Positions 1-8,103 of a DNA stretch of 64,000 nt are shown piece after piece. The translations under genes and the position numbers were made by a program. How positions within the stretch are numbered: the first letter of the stretch is position 1; each line of letters begins with the position of its first letter. The notes under the pieces are model-generated. The model was not told where the DNA came from and did no database searches. It worked only from the letters and a program-made list of their open reading frames with translations. This stretch comes from a virus. Location of the stretch: positions 1 to 64,000 of IMG/VR virus record IMGVR_UViG_3300019458_000607. One strand, 5' to 3'.

Positions 1-2
1 TT

Positions 3-62
3 GTTAAAATATTGGCAAGAAATGCAAGTTATAGGTACAAAGGAATTTATTACAGGAGGTAA
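3..62 (+). CDS. C-terminal end of a Cys-rich/GIYY-type small protein (partial)
   Basis: The window opens inside a reading frame that ends at the TAA at 60-62. The visible 19-residue tail ends in YKGIYYRR. Three other small proteins here (ending at 2129, 2374 and 11642) also end in GIYY plus two or three residues, so this is probably the end of another member of that family. The upstream part, including any cysteines, lies outside the window, so function cannot be judged. The stop overlaps the ribosome binding site of the next gene. Confidence 0.45.
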   Translation, partial: VKILARNASYRYKGIYYRR

Positions 63-69
63 AGTTTTA

Positions 70-465
70 ATGAGGACTTTTATTGTGACGGAAACAGGAG
101 AAAAGTTTAGGGCTTTATTTTCTCACTTTAGAGAAGATATACATGATGATTTTTATAATATTTTGTCAGAGCATAAAATTAAAGCCTATGAGTCTGGTCA
201 AGTTAAGGACTATTTAAGGCATCCAAATAGTTATTTTGTAATTAATAGATTAGTAATACCAAGACTTTTTGTTGTTGATGCTATTGCCTTAACTAAATGT
301 AGAATTGTAAATGATAAAAAAGAACTTATCACAGAAGGTTTTTCCTTTTGTTCTATTAAAGATCAGTTTAATAAATCTATTGGCTGTAAGATTTCTTTGT
401 CCAGGGCTATCAAGGAGTTAAAAAAGCGTAATATCGTTTGCCAAAAAATAGAATATCAGGAGTAG
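70..465 (+). CDS. Hypothetical phage protein
   Basis: I choose the ATG at 70 because a perfect AGGAGGT lies at 54-60 with nine bases of spacing; the frame stays open upstream to base 1 but has only a TTG there. The 131-residue protein is basic. Near its C-terminus is a stretch with the pattern FCSIKDQFNKSIG followed by SLSRAIKEL, a pattern I have seen in uncharacterised phage proteins. No catalytic motif, signal peptide or membrane segment is visible. Its end lies three bases before the next start. Function unknown. Confidence 0.7.
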   Translation: MRTFIVTETGEKFRALFSHFREDIHDDFYNILSEHKIKAYESGQVKDYLRHPNSYFVINRLVIPRLFVVDAIALTKCRIVNDKKELITEGFSFCSIKDQFNKSIGCKISLSRAIKELKKRNIVCQKIEYQE

Positions 466-467
466 TA

Positions 468-719
468 ATGCCATATATAACACAACAAGACAGGGCGAAA
501 TATAATCAAGCCATGTCACAATTAACAGAGATTGCGTCTAAAGGCGATCTTGAGTATTGTATATTTCTATTAATGAAAATATATATGTCAAACCGAGAGC
601 AAAAATATACAGAACTGCATAATTGTGTTTATGCTGCTGCACATGCCGCAGATGAATTTAGACGAAGATATCTTGATCCCAGGGAAGATTTAGCCATTCT
701 AAAAAATGGTGATATTTAA
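468..719 (+). CDS. DUF6899-like small phage protein
   Basis: The ATG at 468 follows AGGAG with good spacing, so it is preferred over the TTG at 438. The 83-residue protein starts MPYITQQDR and ends with a helical region finishing DPREDLAILKNGDI. The pattern of an N-terminal MPYI, a central helix with paired aromatic residues and a terminal NGD(I/V) fits the phage DUF6899 family as I remember it; the family has no known function. It is acidic to neutral, cytoplasmic, and probably cotranscribed with its neighbours. Confidence 0.6.
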   Translation: MPYITQQDRAKYNQAMSQLTEIASKGDLEYCIFLLMKIYMSNREQKYTELHNCVYAAAHAADEFRRRYLDPREDLAILKNGDI

Positions 720-732
720 GGATTTAATAATA

Positions 733-969
733 GTGTCATTAAGAAAACATAGAGATGATGCAAGTGGCAAGAGAACAAGGCCATACAGAATGCCAAAAGT
801 AGAAGACATAAAATTAGGCACGAAAATAGAAAAGGAGGCAGAAAAAGATGAAAAAGTTCCGTCATTAGACAAATGTTCTTCTTGTGGAGAATGGTTTGAA
901 ATTGATGATTTGGAACAAAATATTTGTTTTGGTTGTTTTAACGAAATAGATTTTTTAAAGGAAGAATAA
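733..969 (+). CDS. Small zinc-ribbon-like hypothetical protein
   Basis: The frame is open from an ATG at 706 that overlaps the previous gene. The GTG at 733 is preferred because AAGGA lies about ten bases upstream. The protein has a basic N-terminal half and two CxxC pairs near the C-terminus (CSSC and CFGC about 19 residues apart), the layout of a treble-clef or zinc-ribbon fold. That is compatible with nucleic-acid or protein binding. Specific role unknown. Confidence 0.55.
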   Translation: MSLRKHRDDASGKRTRPYRMPKVEDIKLGTKIEKEAEKDEKVPSLDKCSSCGEWFEIDDLEQNICFGCFNEIDFLKEE

Positions 970-971
970 CT

Positions 972-1205
972 ATGCGATTTAAAAATGCATCTTTGGTTGA
1001 TTTTAAAGGAATTGTTCATAAGAATAAAAATATTAGGATAGCTACACAAAGGCTAATTGAATATTATCGTTTAGATAATGGAGTTTCTGCAAAGATAAAA
1101 ACTCCTGGAATTGCTCGTTTGTCTGGACGGGAAATTCCTGTAAAAAGAGGTCCTAGAGGATTTTGGTATCAAATTGGCTATGGTATAATTTATAATGCAA
1201 ACTGA
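972..1205 (+). CDS. Hypothetical protein
   Basis: This 77-residue basic protein starts two bases after the preceding stop. The C-terminal half is rich in glycine and aromatic residues (RGPRGFWYQIGYGIIY). No family was recognised, and there are no cysteines, membrane segment or signal peptide. Tight packing with its neighbours supports it being real. Confidence 0.5.
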   Translation: MRFKNASLVDFKGIVHKNKNIRIATQRLIEYYRLDNGVSAKIKTPGIARLSGREIPVKRGPRGFWYQIGYGIIYNAN

Positions 1206-1245
1206 TATGTTGCATTTTAATAAAACGTAGTTAGGAGAGATTAAT

Positions 1246-1428
1246 ATGCTTAATAGTGATTATCTTATATTTGGAGTTGTAGCAATTGTTGTATGTATAT
1301 CTTTTGTAGTAGCTGTTTATATACATTCTAGTACGAAAGTTAAAATCCATAAATCTTATTATACAGAAGGTTTTAAGGCAAAGTTGGCAAAAGATCTGGC
1401 TGAGAGATCTCCAAGTTCACAGGATTAA
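1246..1428 (+). CDS. Small single-pass membrane protein
   Basis: The start follows an AGGAGA motif. The 60-residue protein has one strongly hydrophobic segment at about residues 6-26 (LIFGVVAIVVCISFVVAVYI), then a basic and polar tail. It is probably an inner-membrane peptide with a cytoplasmic C-terminus. Small membrane proteins in early phage regions can affect host envelope functions or superinfection, but nothing in the sequence assigns a role. Confidence 0.6.
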   Translation: MLNSDYLIFGVVAIVVCISFVVAVYIHSSTKVKIHKSYYTEGFKAKLAKDLAERSPSSQD

Positions 1429-1429
1429 A

Positions 1430-1885
1430 ATGTGTAATAGAAAGCCTTTTGATAAAGGTTTGTACAAAAAATATGACTCTAAGGCAAAAAAATATGCCGA
1501 AAAAGTTTTGTCTGATGCTGGATTTAATGTAGAAGTTAACCCCAATAAAATGGGCGTTGATTTAATAATATCAGATAAAAAAGATGTTGTGTTTTATGTA
1601 GAAACTGAAGTAAAAAAGAGCATACATTCAGATGAAGATTTTGCATATGACACTTTGCGCATACTAGACCGCAAATGTAAATACATGCAATTAGATCTTC
1701 CTACACTTTTTATGCTTTTTTCAGAAGATGGTTTAAGGTATCTTTGCGTATGGTCTTTTGTTGTATTAGAATGTCCTACTATAATTTTGGACAATAAATA
1801 TGTTGAGGGCGAAAAGTTCTTCAATATTCCTATGAGGAAAGTAGATAAAGATATTAAAAAGGCTATGAAAAAACTTCGTGGATAA
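1430..1885 (+). CDS. Putative PD-(D/E)XK nuclease-fold protein
   Basis: A 151-residue protein. After an N-terminal helix comes GVDLIISDKK and then VVFYVETEVKK. This matches the restriction-endonuclease core: an aspartate after a glycine-containing turn, then a strand carrying ExE and a nearby lysine. Possible roles are DNA cleavage in replication or recombination, or attack on host DNA. The fold call rests only on this motif arrangement. It starts two bases after the preceding stop, and its end overlaps the GTG of the next gene. Confidence 0.45.
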   Translation: MCNRKPFDKGLYKKYDSKAKKYAEKVLSDAGFNVEVNPNKMGVDLIISDKKDVVFYVETEVKKSIHSDEDFAYDTLRILDRKCKYMQLDLPTLFMLFSEDGLRYLCVWSFVVLECPTIILDNKYVEGEKFFNIPMRKVDKDIKKAMKKLRG

Positions 1886-2129
1886 AAAATATTGTTCTTG
1901 TGGGCACAACATTACAGTTAACAATGATAACTATTGTGATGAATGTTGGAATTTACTATTGCGAAGTAAACTTCATTTGATAAAGTTTAATTTAAAGGTG
2001 GGAGAGAATCGTTGTTTTAATTGCAACGATCTAATGGATGAATCTATTTTATGTAATTCTTGTTATGGTAAAAATTTGCCTATCACACATTATGGTTGTA
2101 AATTTAAAGGTATATACTATATATTATGA
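1878..2129 (+). CDS. Cys-rich small protein, GIYY family copy A
   Basis: An 83-residue protein starting with GTG inside the end of the previous gene. It has at least ten cysteines in short pairs: CSCG and CDEC at the N-terminus, CFNC and CNSC in the second half. This suggests two zinc-binding knuckles. The C-terminus reads FKGIYYIL. It overlaps by four bases a second protein with the same second knuckle and tail, so the two are probably tandem duplicates. Function unknown. Confidence 0.6.
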   Translation: MDKKYCSCGHNITVNNDNYCDECWNLLLRSKLHLIKFNLKVGENRCFNCNDLMDESILCNSCYGKNLPITHYGCKFKGIYYIL

Positions 2130-2374
2130 ATACTTGTGCTGGTTGCAGAGATATTTTTAGAGAAGATATTTACACCGATAGCAAGTATTGTTGTAAATGT
2201 ATTGATTGTTTACAACATATAGCTATTGCGATGTTTGGGCGATGGACATATGGAACTTGTATAAACTGTAAAAATGATGTTTCTTATTGTTTTCTTTGTG
2301 CGAAATGTTATCGTAAATTTTTGCCCATATATTATTATATTAATAAAATGAGCGGTATATATTATGCTGTCTAA
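2126..2374 (+). CDS. Cys-rich small protein, GIYY family copy B
   Basis: An 82-residue paralogue of the preceding gene: cysteine pairs CAGC, CCKC/CIDC, CINC and CAKC, with the conserved segment KFLPIYYY matching KNLPITHY in the neighbour, and the tail SGIYYAV matching KGIYYIL. The start is an ATGA overlap with the neighbour's stop. Zinc binding is inferred from the knuckle pattern. It may be a small DNA- or RNA-binding or host-targeting protein; no function can be assigned. Confidence 0.6.
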   Translation: MNTCAGCRDIFREDIYTDSKYCCKCIDCLQHIAIAMFGRWTYGTCINCKNDVSYCFLCAKCYRKFLPIYYYINKMSGIYYAV

Positions 2375-3500
2375 TCTAATTGGCGAAATAAATAAAATTT
2401 GCGACCAAAAAAGTCTGCCGCTTGCGGTGATTATGGCGATTAAAGCCCGCATGGAGCATAAGGCTGGCTTATTTAACCGCATCGGAAGAGTGTTTCACGA
2501 TGGAAACCGACATGTGCTATTATTAGGGCGTGCAGGATCAGGTAAAACCCAATTGTTAAAATCAATTTATGAAGGATTGGGTCTAGGCAGTGAGAATAAA
2601 TATGGGCAAAAAGTAGCTAGATGGATATCCTCGGCAGGAGCTTCTACTGGAATCGGTATATACGAAACTCTCGAATGTTATAATAACTCAATCATTTTTA
2701 TTGATGAATTTTCTCTTGAAACTAAACAGCATATACATGTACTTAAACAAATAGGTAATGGCGAAATAATAAAGCCAAAACATAGAAATATAGAACCAGT
2801 TCAATTTAATGGCCTAGTTCTGGCGGCAACTAATGGAATCAATATCCCAAATAAACCAAATCAATTAGAGCATATATGCGCTGTGCTTGATAGATTTGTT
2901 GTTGTTAAAGCAAAAAATAGTAGCGATAAGGAAGACTTAATAGGACAAATATTAGAGCCTTCATCGGCTAAATGTAACTGGCAAATAATTAAAGAAAGTT
3001 TATGCAAGGAAAATTATAGTAGTTTAAGCCCAGATGAAATACTTCTATTAAAATCCAAATGGGAAATAAAATCAGAACATATAATAGATAAAGAAAGTTC
3101 TCAGTTTAGGAACGCATGGTTGGCACATGATATATTTTTGTTCGTTAAAAGGTTTTTTGGCGTAGAAAATTTAAATACGGATAAAGGTGCGCAAACCTTA
3201 ATAAATGAAATGTTTGATGATTTAATAGTATTTAATAATATTAATGTAATGCAAATGTCTTCTTTTGAGCAAATTATATATAATACCCTATCTAAAAGTG
3301 AAATGACTTTTAAAGAATTGGCTAATACTTGTGAAAAAACTGGGCAAATGCCAAATTTCGGCCATCTTCGTAAAACTTTAGACAAAATGGTATTAAATAA
3401 AATAATTTGTTACTTAGGTAACAATAAATATGCCGTAAAACTAACTAGTAAAGATATAAATAAAGATAATAATGACTCAAAACTTGTTAATTTGTTATAA
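2364..3500 (+). CDS. AAA+ family ATPase with C-terminal winged-helix-like region
   Basis: A 378-residue protein with Walker A GRAGSGKT at about residues 55-62, Walker B SIIFIDEF near residue 112 and a sensor-1 type AATN near residue 156. This is the core of an AAA+ ATPase. The last 90 residues look like a helix-turn-helix domain (FKELANTCEKTG, then LRKTLDKMV). The layout resembles MCM/RuvB-like or helicase-loader ATPases more than DnaB, so a role in DNA remodelling or transcription control is likely but not specified. It overlaps the Cys-rich gene upstream by 11 bases. Confidence 0.7.
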   Translation: MLSNLIGEINKICDQKSLPLAVIMAIKARMEHKAGLFNRIGRVFHDGNRHVLLLGRAGSGKTQLLKSIYEGLGLGSENKYGQKVARWISSAGASTGIGIYETLECYNNSIIFIDEFSLETKQHIHVLKQIGNGEIIKPKHRNIEPVQFNGLVLAATNGINIPNKPNQLEHICAVLDRFVVVKAKNSSDKEDLIGQILEPSSAKCNWQIIKESLCKENYSSLSPDEILLLKSKWEIKSEHIIDKESSQFRNAWLAHDIFLFVKRFFGVENLNTDKGAQTLINEMFDDLIVFNNINVMQMSSFEQIIYNTLSKSEMTFKELANTCEKTGQMPNFGHLRKTLDKMVLNKIICYLGNNKYAVKLTSKDINKDNNDSKLVNLL

Positions 3501-3511
3501 GGTATATATTT

Positions 3512-4153
3512 TTGGTAAAATGCCTTTGTACAGATATATTGCCAGACAAAACATCTTACAATGATTTATATTCTAGTCTTATAAAGACGTTTTATTTCAA
3601 ACCAGAAACAGACTATAACTTTAGTATAATTAAACCTTATTTTTTAATTACAAATGGAAATGAAATAATATCCTTCAAAGAAGAAAATAATATTAGTATT
3701 GGCCTTTCTTTCTTTATTGGCCAATCAAAACAATTAGACAAATATATAAAAAACGGTGAAAGCTTAGAGAATATAATCTATGAGTCAATACTATTAAGTA
3801 TCCGAGAGCATTTCTTAAAAATAGAGCAAAAAGTATATTTCCCTAAAGTTTGTGCGGCAAAAACTAAAATAAAGGATTTACCCACGACAATAAACGTAGA
3901 TTTAAACGACGAAGAAATAAAAATAATTTCTACACAAAAAGCCGTATGCTCTATGGACAAGAGATTTATAATGCCAATTTATATATGTTTATTCGACAGC
4001 TCTAAAAGCATAAGTCTTGTGCCAAGAAACGCAAACAATTCTATTAATATGCCATGTTCTATTATTAAGTATGATCAAGAACTTTTGAAATCGTTATCTT
4101 TCATGTCTAAAAAAGTTCTTTCAATTATAGCTAGTGGAGATATTGTATTTTGA
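3512..4153 (+). CDS. Hypothetical protein
   Basis: A 213-residue protein probably starting at TTG 3512 after an AAGG motif. It shows no recognised catalytic motif. A middle segment (ISIGLSFFIGQSKQL, then a glutamate-rich helix ending in IREHFLK) faintly recalls NUDIX-type phage proteins, but the NUDIX box is not visible. Its position just before a dCMP deaminase fits nucleotide metabolism or early functions, but this is only context. Confidence 0.5.
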   Translation: MVKCLCTDILPDKTSYNDLYSSLIKTFYFKPETDYNFSIIKPYFLITNGNEIISFKEENNISIGLSFFIGQSKQLDKYIKNGESLENIIYESILLSIREHFLKIEQKVYFPKVCAAKTKIKDLPTTINVDLNDEEIKIISTQKAVCSMDKRFIMPIYICLFDSSKSISLVPRNANNSINMPCSIIKYDQELLKSLSFMSKKVLSIIASGDIVF

Positions 4154-4182
4154 GAACTGCTGTATATGAGGATAAATAAAAC

Positions 4183-4635
4183 TTGGACACATTTATAAAA
4201 TCACCTTGTACTTGGGATGATATTTGGATAGAAATGGCGCAAGTAATCTCTAAGAAAAGTAAAGATTTACGAACAAAAGTAGGTTGTGCTATTGTAAGCC
4301 CTGATAATAGAAAAGCTCATTTTGGATTTAATGGTCAACCAATCGGCATTAAAGATACTCTTGAAAGATTAGAATCTCCAGAAAAATATAAAAGAACTAT
4401 ACATGCAGAAACAAACTGTATTATTAATGCTAAAGAAGATTTGCAAAACTGGACTTGTTATCTTACAATGCCGCCTTGTGAAAAATGTTCTCTTATGCTT
4501 ATTCAGTCGGGTATATCAAGAATACTTTATTTAAACGAGCCAAGTTCTAGTGCATTCGACTATAACCTGTCTTACGAACTTCTAAAAGAAGCAGGAATAG
4601 AATTGAAAAAATATCAACAAAAAGGAGAGCAATGA
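4183..4635 (+). CDS. dCMP/cytidine deaminase family protein
   Basis: The 150-residue protein has both zinc motifs of the family: HAE at residues 74-76 and PPCEKC ending at residue 102, giving the His-Cys-Cys zinc site and the catalytic Glu. An early segment LRTKVGCAIV is also typical. Phage members convert dCMP to dUMP for dTMP synthesis. No thymidylate synthase was recognised in the window, so that step may be encoded elsewhere or supplied by the host. Start is TTG with an upstream GAGG; the end overlaps the sigma-like gene by four bases. Confidence 0.85.
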   Translation: MDTFIKSPCTWDDIWIEMAQVISKKSKDLRTKVGCAIVSPDNRKAHFGFNGQPIGIKDTLERLESPEKYKRTIHAETNCIINAKEDLQNWTCYLTMPPCEKCSLMLIQSGISRILYLNEPSSSAFDYNLSYELLKEAGIELKKYQQKGEQ

Positions 4636-5156
4636 TTAAAGAAGAGCTAGATAGATGGTCAAGTTACATCGGAGTAATGGCAAATAAGTTTAAAAACTTG
4701 AAAAACCAAAAAGACGACTTATTTAATGAAGGAGTTGTAGCACTACTAGAGGGAGAAAAGAACTATCTAGAAAAGTACGGAAACTATGAAGCGTATATAA
4801 AAACAGTTATTCGTAGAAGAATACATGATAAGGCTGTTAGCGGTTCTTTTTGTGTTCATTTTCCGGCAGGATCACTAAGAACGATTAAAGGAAACTCACA
4901 AAAAATAAAAAGCCTACAAGGAATAGATATACAAAATCTACAATTTTCACTTTATTCTAAAAGGAATATAGACTTAGACCTAAAGATAGATTTGAATTAC
5001 TTAATTAAAAAATATGACAAAAATAATATAGCCAAATTGTATTTTAAAGATGGTTTAAATTACGAAGAAATAGTAAATAAAACTGGTATTAATATTGCTA
5101 CCATATCTAGGCACATTAATTATATTATTAAAATTATAAGAAAAAAATATTCTTGA
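4632..5156 (+). CDS. Sigma-70-like RNA polymerase sigma factor
   Basis: A 174-residue protein with the region-2 signature (DDLFNEGVVALLEGEKNYL, then YIKTVIRRRIHD) and a C-terminal region-4 helix-turn-helix (LNYEEIVNKTGINIATISRH). The size is that of compact phage sigma factors that redirect host RNA polymerase. It lies between a deaminase and a small Cys protein in the early region. A second, more divergent sigma-like protein is at 41556. Confidence 0.75.
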   Translation: MIKEELDRWSSYIGVMANKFKNLKNQKDDLFNEGVVALLEGEKNYLEKYGNYEAYIKTVIRRRIHDKAVSGSFCVHFPAGSLRTIKGNSQKIKSLQGIDIQNLQFSLYSKRNIDLDLKIDLNYLIKKYDKNNIAKLYFKDGLNYEEIVNKTGINIATISRHINYIIKIIRKKYS

Positions 5157-5425
5157 TAGACAAAAACTCTTTCACATATGGAATAAATAAAGATGAATTG
5201 AAAGAGTGTCCGTTTTGTCATGAAATTTCTTGTTATTATTTAGGAGTGCAAGATATAGAGTGTGCAAATAAAAACTGCAAGTTTTATAAAAGATATACAT
5301 CTTCAAGAAGAACAAATTTTGATTGTGATAAAAAATATAAACAAGATTTTGATGAAGAAAAGATTGAAAAGAAAAATAACGAAAAAAAGGAAAATGTAAA
5401 TGATGATTTTGATGGATGGCTTTGA
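5153..5425 (+). CDS. Small zinc-finger-like hypothetical protein
   Basis: Starts at a TTG overlapping the sigma gene stop (TTGA). A 90-residue protein with CPFC and a second pair CANKNC about 20 residues later, consistent with one zinc site. The C-terminal third is highly charged (Lys, Glu, Asp) and probably disordered. The arrangement resembles small phage proteins of the Lar/restriction-alleviation size class, but the similarity is too weak to name it. Confidence 0.5.
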   Translation: MIDKNSFTYGINKDELKECPFCHEISCYYLGVQDIECANKNCKFYKRYTSSRRTNFDCDKKYKQDFDEEKIEKKNNEKKENVNDDFDGWL

Positions 5426-5428
5426 CTT

Positions 5429-6388
5429 ATGAATTTTACTATCTTTGGACCTTTTTTTGGCAATAAATTACACGGAGCCGAACAAGGAGTCTATTCTGGT
5501 CTAAAAGAACTAGGGCATAATGTTAGCGTCTATGATTATAGAACCGGAGAATACTTGTCATCTGAAGGTATTAAAATAAAAATATCAGATAAAAATATAT
5601 TACTTGAAGTAATTAAGAATGATGCAACAGATATAGTGTTGTGTTTGGGACCAGGACTTCCTGACGAAGTAGTAGAATCTGATATATGGAAAAAATATAA
5701 ACTATGTATTAAAGTTCTTTGGACATCTGAACCAATTAGACTTATAGAATATAAAGCTAAAATGATCAAACAAAAAGGAAGATTTAATTATATATTTACC
5801 TTTGATCAAAGCGAAATTCCGATATACAAAGAAATAGGAATAGATGCTGCTTGGGCACCTCAAGGATATAATCCTGCATGGTACAATCCTTTATGGTTGC
5901 CAAATAACCAAAGATTCAATGATTCTTTTATTTTTGTTGGTTCTGTTGGCGGAAAATGGAACAACAGACATTACTTTTTAAACCGAGTGAAAGATTTTGG
6001 GTTTAAAATAAATGCAGCTACTATATTTGATGCAACAAGGGTTAATAGGGCATATAATATGCATCTTGCCGTATTAAATCTAGGTCTTTATATACCAGGA
6101 TCAGGACCAGTAGAAGATTTAAAGGCTTATGGTTTACAACAAAGGATCTATGAAAGTTATGGAGCTGGTCAAGTCTGTATTACTAATGAAATACCTAAAG
6201 ACACAAATAAGTTATTTGAGCACGGTAAAGATATATTATTCTATAACAAAGATAACTTAAAAGAAACATTAGAAATGGCTATGGATAAAAAGCTAATTGC
6301 TCAAATGAAAAAGAATATAGAAAATAATAGAAGCAAACATTGTTACAAAGCTCGTTTAGAAAAAATTATTTCTATGATTGAATGGTAA
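5429..6388 (+). CDS. CgeB-like glycosyltransferase (GT-B fold)
   Basis: A 319-residue protein. The N-terminus is a Rossmann-like start with a glycine-rich donor loop (FGPFFGNKLHGAEQGV, then LKELGHNVSVYDY). The C-terminal domain has KAYGLQQRIYESYGAGQ followed by LFEHGKDILFY, typical of CgeB/DUF3880 glycosyltransferases that transfer a sugar from a nucleotide donor. It is one of four glycosyltransferases between 5.4 and 13.5 kb, so it probably decorates a virion protein, DNA or host envelope glycan. Donor and acceptor cannot be read from sequence. Confidence 0.7.
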   Translation: MNFTIFGPFFGNKLHGAEQGVYSGLKELGHNVSVYDYRTGEYLSSEGIKIKISDKNILLEVIKNDATDIVLCLGPGLPDEVVESDIWKKYKLCIKVLWTSEPIRLIEYKAKMIKQKGRFNYIFTFDQSEIPIYKEIGIDAAWAPQGYNPAWYNPLWLPNNQRFNDSFIFVGSVGGKWNNRHYFLNRVKDFGFKINAATIFDATRVNRAYNMHLAVLNLGLYIPGSGPVEDLKAYGLQQRIYESYGAGQVCITNEIPKDTNKLFEHGKDILFYNKDNLKETLEMAMDKKLIAQMKKNIENNRSKHCYKARLEKIISMIEW

Positions 6389-6389
6389 C

Positions 6390-6671
6390 ATGGAGTTTGA
6401 GAAACTATGGGAAAATGTAAGACCTGGCAATATAGTTTCAAATCAAAATTTAAATTTCCCATGGGGAATAGAAAGTAGATATATGAAAACTGGTACGCAA
6501 GACAAATGCTGTGTTTGTGGCAATCTTACTACTTTTATGGAGATAAACTTGGTTAAAATGGTTTGTTCCCAGGGATGCGATGAACAAATTTTTATAAATC
6601 AAAATGAAGAAATGTGGAAAAATTTACCTTGGTATAAAAAAATATTCTTTTGGTTTAAAAGATATATATGA
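6390..6671 (+). CDS. Small Cys-containing hypothetical protein
   Basis: Start chosen at ATG 6390, one base after the preceding stop; an in-frame ATG at 6378 lies inside that gene. The 93-residue protein has CCVC and a later CSQGC, a possible single zinc site. The C-terminus is aromatic and basic (LPWYKKIFFWFKRYI) and could be a membrane-associating amphipathic helix. Function unknown. Confidence 0.5.
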   Translation: MEFEKLWENVRPGNIVSNQNLNFPWGIESRYMKTGTQDKCCVCGNLTTFMEINLVKMVCSQGCDEQIFINQNEEMWKNLPWYKKIFFWFKRYI

Positions 6672-7042
6672 TATATTATTTCTTATGTGATAAATGTAAC
6701 TCTGAGTTGGAGTTTAGTTCTCCGATAAGCATTGGTCCTCCTAAGAATGTACAGTGCAATAAATGTAATATTGATATGATACACCAACTTGGGGGACATT
6801 TTTTGCTTTATGGCCATGGGTGGCCGGGAAAGGATTTAAAACAAAACGATTATATATCTGGCAAACAAAAAGAAAAAACCCAAGAAAAATTAAAGCAAGA
6901 CAAAGATGATCAAAAAAACTCAAACGAAGTAATCGCCGAAAGAAGAAAGGGCAGAAAGTCTTATAATGATTTTAAAAAGAGAAATACAAGCAAAGTTGAC
7001 AGATATAAAAAAGCAATGAAAAGAGGAATTAAAGGTAAATAA
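6668..7042 (+). CDS. FmdB-type zinc-ribbon protein
   Basis: A 124-residue protein with YFLCDKC near the N-terminus and CNKCN about 22 residues later, followed by QLGG and a GHGWPG segment. This is the classic layout of the FmdB family of putative regulatory zinc ribbons, which are common in phages. The rest is a very charged, probably coiled or disordered tail rich in Lys, Glu and Asp. It overlaps its upstream neighbour by four bases and its downstream neighbour by one. Confidence 0.7.
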   Translation: MIYYFLCDKCNSELEFSSPISIGPPKNVQCNKCNIDMIHQLGGHFLLYGHGWPGKDLKQNDYISGKQKEKTQEKLKQDKDDQKNSNEVIAERRKGRKSYNDFKKRNTSKVDRYKKAMKRGIKGK

Positions 7043-7275
7043 TGGCAATAAAAAGAGTAAAGGGCAAATGCGGCAAATGCAACACTGTTTTTATTTACAA
7101 TGTTAAAGAATTAAATCTTCATGCTGTTGATGATGTTTTTCTTTGCCCTAAGTGTTGCAAGGATGTTTACTGGTTTGAAAAACAAAGATGCGGCATTTGC
7201 AATGAAAAAGAAATATGTGAAGGTAAATATTTAATGACAATGAAGTTAAATTTAGAAGATATAAGTGGGATATAA
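7042..7275 (+). CDS. Zinc-ribbon hypothetical protein
   Basis: A 77-residue protein with three cysteine pairs: CGKC, CPKCC and CGIC followed by a lone Cys. This suggests one full zinc ribbon and a partial second knuckle. It follows the FmdB-like gene with a one-base overlap, and the two may act together. It ends LEDISGI. Function unknown. Confidence 0.55.
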   Translation: MAIKRVKGKCGKCNTVFIYNVKELNLHAVDDVFLCPKCCKDVYWFEKQRCGICNEKEICEGKYLMTMKLNLEDISGI

Positions 7276-7284
7276 GGAGAATAT

Positions 7285-7494
7285 ATGGATAGTTTTAACT
7301 ATGTGTTTATTGTGTCAGATCCAGAAAAAAACACTATTGGAATTTTTCTAAAAAAATCTAATGCAGTTGATAAAGTTCCTGAGCCACATAGAAACTATGC
7401 ATTACAACAATCTGAAAGCTTATGGCTTTATGGCGACGGCGTTAAAAAATGGTCTATAAAGTACATGAAGGTACAAGATAGTAATGGCTTATGA
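7285..7494 (+). CDS. Hypothetical protein
   Basis: A 69-residue protein with an AAGGAG ribosome binding site upstream. It has no cysteines and no membrane segment. The sequence suggests a small beta-rich fold (YVFIVSDPEKNTIGIFLKK). No family recognised. Its end overlaps the next start by four bases. Confidence 0.5.
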   Translation: MDSFNYVFIVSDPEKNTIGIFLKKSNAVDKVPEPHRNYALQQSESLWLYGDGVKKWSIKYMKVQDSNGL

Positions 7495-8102
7495 ATAAAT
7501 TTTGCAAAGTACACAAACTAGGAAATTTTCCTATTTATCACTTCGAGTTTAATAATCAGCATAAAATGTGTATGGCTTTTATGCGAATAGTAGAATTTGA
7601 CTGTAAATATTTTAAAGTTAATGATTTTATTGGTGACTATATCGATAAACATGGTAAGTTTGATTACATGGATTTAAATGTAGGATTTACTATTCCATCT
7701 TTAGAGATGTATAAATTTTATAAAGTTTTTAAGAGATCTTTATCCAAAGACGAAAAATGGATTTTTAATAAACTAAAAAGGCTTAATATAAATAATAAGT
7801 ATTCTATTATTGTTACATTAAAAAATGATCTGGAAACTATTAGGCATGAACTTGTACATGCTCATTATGACTTGTATGAAAACTATAGAAAAGATGTAAA
7901 TAAAGTAATAAGGAAGTTTGGCCTAAGAAATATTAAAAATGCATTAATAGAACAAGGATACATGAAAAGAGACTTTATAGAGGAAATAAATAGCTATGTA
8001 ATTACTGGTTTATTGCCAAAAATGAAAAAAACAATAGAAATAAAAAAGCTAAAGGCAAATTTAACATCTGTTTTTAAAAAACATTTTAATGCGATGATTT
8101 GA
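7491..8102 (+). CDS. Putative HELVH zinc metallopeptidase-like protein
   Basis: A 203-residue protein with RHELVHAHY: an HExxH zinc-peptidase motif with His119, Glu120 and His123. A downstream EEINSY segment about 45 residues later could supply the third zinc ligand, as in gluzincins. There is no signal peptide, so any substrate would be intracellular. It could process a phage protein or be a fold relative without activity; the single motif is the main evidence. Confidence 0.5.
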   Translation: MNKFCKVHKLGNFPIYHFEFNNQHKMCMAFMRIVEFDCKYFKVNDFIGDYIDKHGKFDYMDLNVGFTIPSLEMYKFYKVFKRSLSKDEKWIFNKLKRLNINNKYSIIVTLKNDLETIRHELVHAHYDLYENYRKDVNKVIRKFGLRNIKNALIEQGYMKRDFIEEINSYVITGLLPKMKKTIEIKKLKANLTSVFKKHFNAMI

Positions 8103-8103
8103 T

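Noticed and set aside
699-1049. Open frames on the minus strand (for example 699-1049, 26416-26877, 49713-50219, 55476-55988)
   Set aside because: Each lies inside a well-supported + strand gene, has no ribosome binding site, and its translation is low-complexity or Ser/Ile-rich as expected for antisense frames.
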